From Psococerastis gibbosa (lineage: Eukaryota > Arthropoda > Insecta > Psocodea > Psocidae): a DNA stretch of 64,000 nt. The notes under the pieces were generated by a model. That model searched no databases, was not told the origin of the DNA, and worked only from the letters and a program-made list of their open reading frames with translations. Positions within the stretch are counted from its first letter, which is position 1; each line of letters starts with the position of its first letter. Positions 63,714-64,000 of this stretch are shown here, piece by piece. The stretch spans positions 22,407,464-22,471,463 of the forward strand of contig OZ020490.1 of assembly GCA_963971405.1 (NCBI GenBank), in the 5' to 3' direction. Made by a program: the position numbers and the translations under genes.

Positions 63714-64000
63714 CAGTGCCGGATTAACCTATGGGCACTTGGGGCACAGCCCCCCCCCCCAGAAATGCCTAAAATTCCGCCCCCCCCCCAGAATGAGATA
63801 TTTTTATATTAAAATATAAAAATATTAGAAATTAAAAGTTTTGAAATTAAAAGTAAAAATTGAAAGTAAAACCCCACTATTTCAGCCCTATTTTTCAAAC
63901 ATTTTCTCCCGGGGGAGACCCTCGGCCCCCCTGACCCCTCTTCCCAATTAAATATATTAATTCTCTGTAATTTATATACCTTATTCCCCTCAAAATGCGT
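63714..64000. mobile_element. Left end of a hAT element with CAGTGCCGGATTAACC, cut by window end
   Basis: Starts CAGTGCCGGATTAACCTATG, followed by GGCACTTGGGGCACAGCC and C runs. It matches the right end of the MITE at 12001-12217 and the first nine bases of the autonomous element at 33900. No right end is visible before 64000. Confidence 0.7.

Overview
The window looks like a gene-poor, AT-rich stretch of an animal nuclear genome. An arthropod, perhaps hemipteran-like, is my best guess, but that rests only on the flavour of the repeats and retroelement relics. I found no host gene, rRNA, canonical tRNA or CRISPR array. Almost everything I can explain is transposable-element sequence, most of it short, decayed, or inserted into other elements. 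Most short open frames here are chance or antisense frames through repeats.

The only complete gene is the transposase of a hAT-superfamily DNA transposon at 33900-37727. This element has matching terminal inverted repeats (CAGTGCCGGGTTTGG), a perfect 8-bp target duplication (AATATGTA), and a two-exon gene (34686-34925 joined to 35129-37435) whose predicted 848-residue protein has no internal stop. About a dozen small non-autonomous hAT elements surround it, most with 8-bp target duplications and long G or C runs: 8762-9017, 12001-12217, 15787-16089, 17125-17356, 18309-18480, 22028-22201, 26281-26758, 39752-39913, 43095-43517, 46673-46853, 60171-60488, 61179-61441, 63399-63584, and one cut by the window end at 63714. 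The one at 43095 still holds a relic of transposase coding sequence.

The commonest repeat is a ~0.85-kb family, here called family A, with about 15 copies on both strands. It has a hairpin at one end (GCTTTCC...GGAAAGC), an internal (TCTG)n microsatellite, a G/C run, and a second small hairpin at the GGACCGGTTCT end. Other repeats are: palindromic elements of ~370 bp (5073-5456, 14789-15153, 59029-59970); a set of palindromic MITEs with GGCGC ends that nest concentrically (9870, 10230, 23288, 43684, 48813, 54604, 58566); two certain tRNA-derived SINE families and one probable one; and a family with 11-13-bp target duplications carrying hammerhead-ribozyme-like motifs, probably remnants of Penelope-like elements (18636, 47229, 50392).

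Non-LTR retrotransposon relics are scattered throughout. The longest, at 50664-52268 on the minus strand, keeps the palm motifs of reverse transcriptase (a FADD catalytic box) but is 5' truncated and sits inside a SINE. Others lie at 2836, 3205, 4011, 6060, 13755, 22220, 27160, 28274, 39212, 39600, 52417, 56690, 60500, 61455 and 62600. Insertions into insertions give relative ages: family A is older than the elements inside its copy at 18188, and younger than the palindrome it interrupts at 59356.

Repeat boundaries were read by eye. Those with target duplications should be good to within a base or two; the others are approximate.
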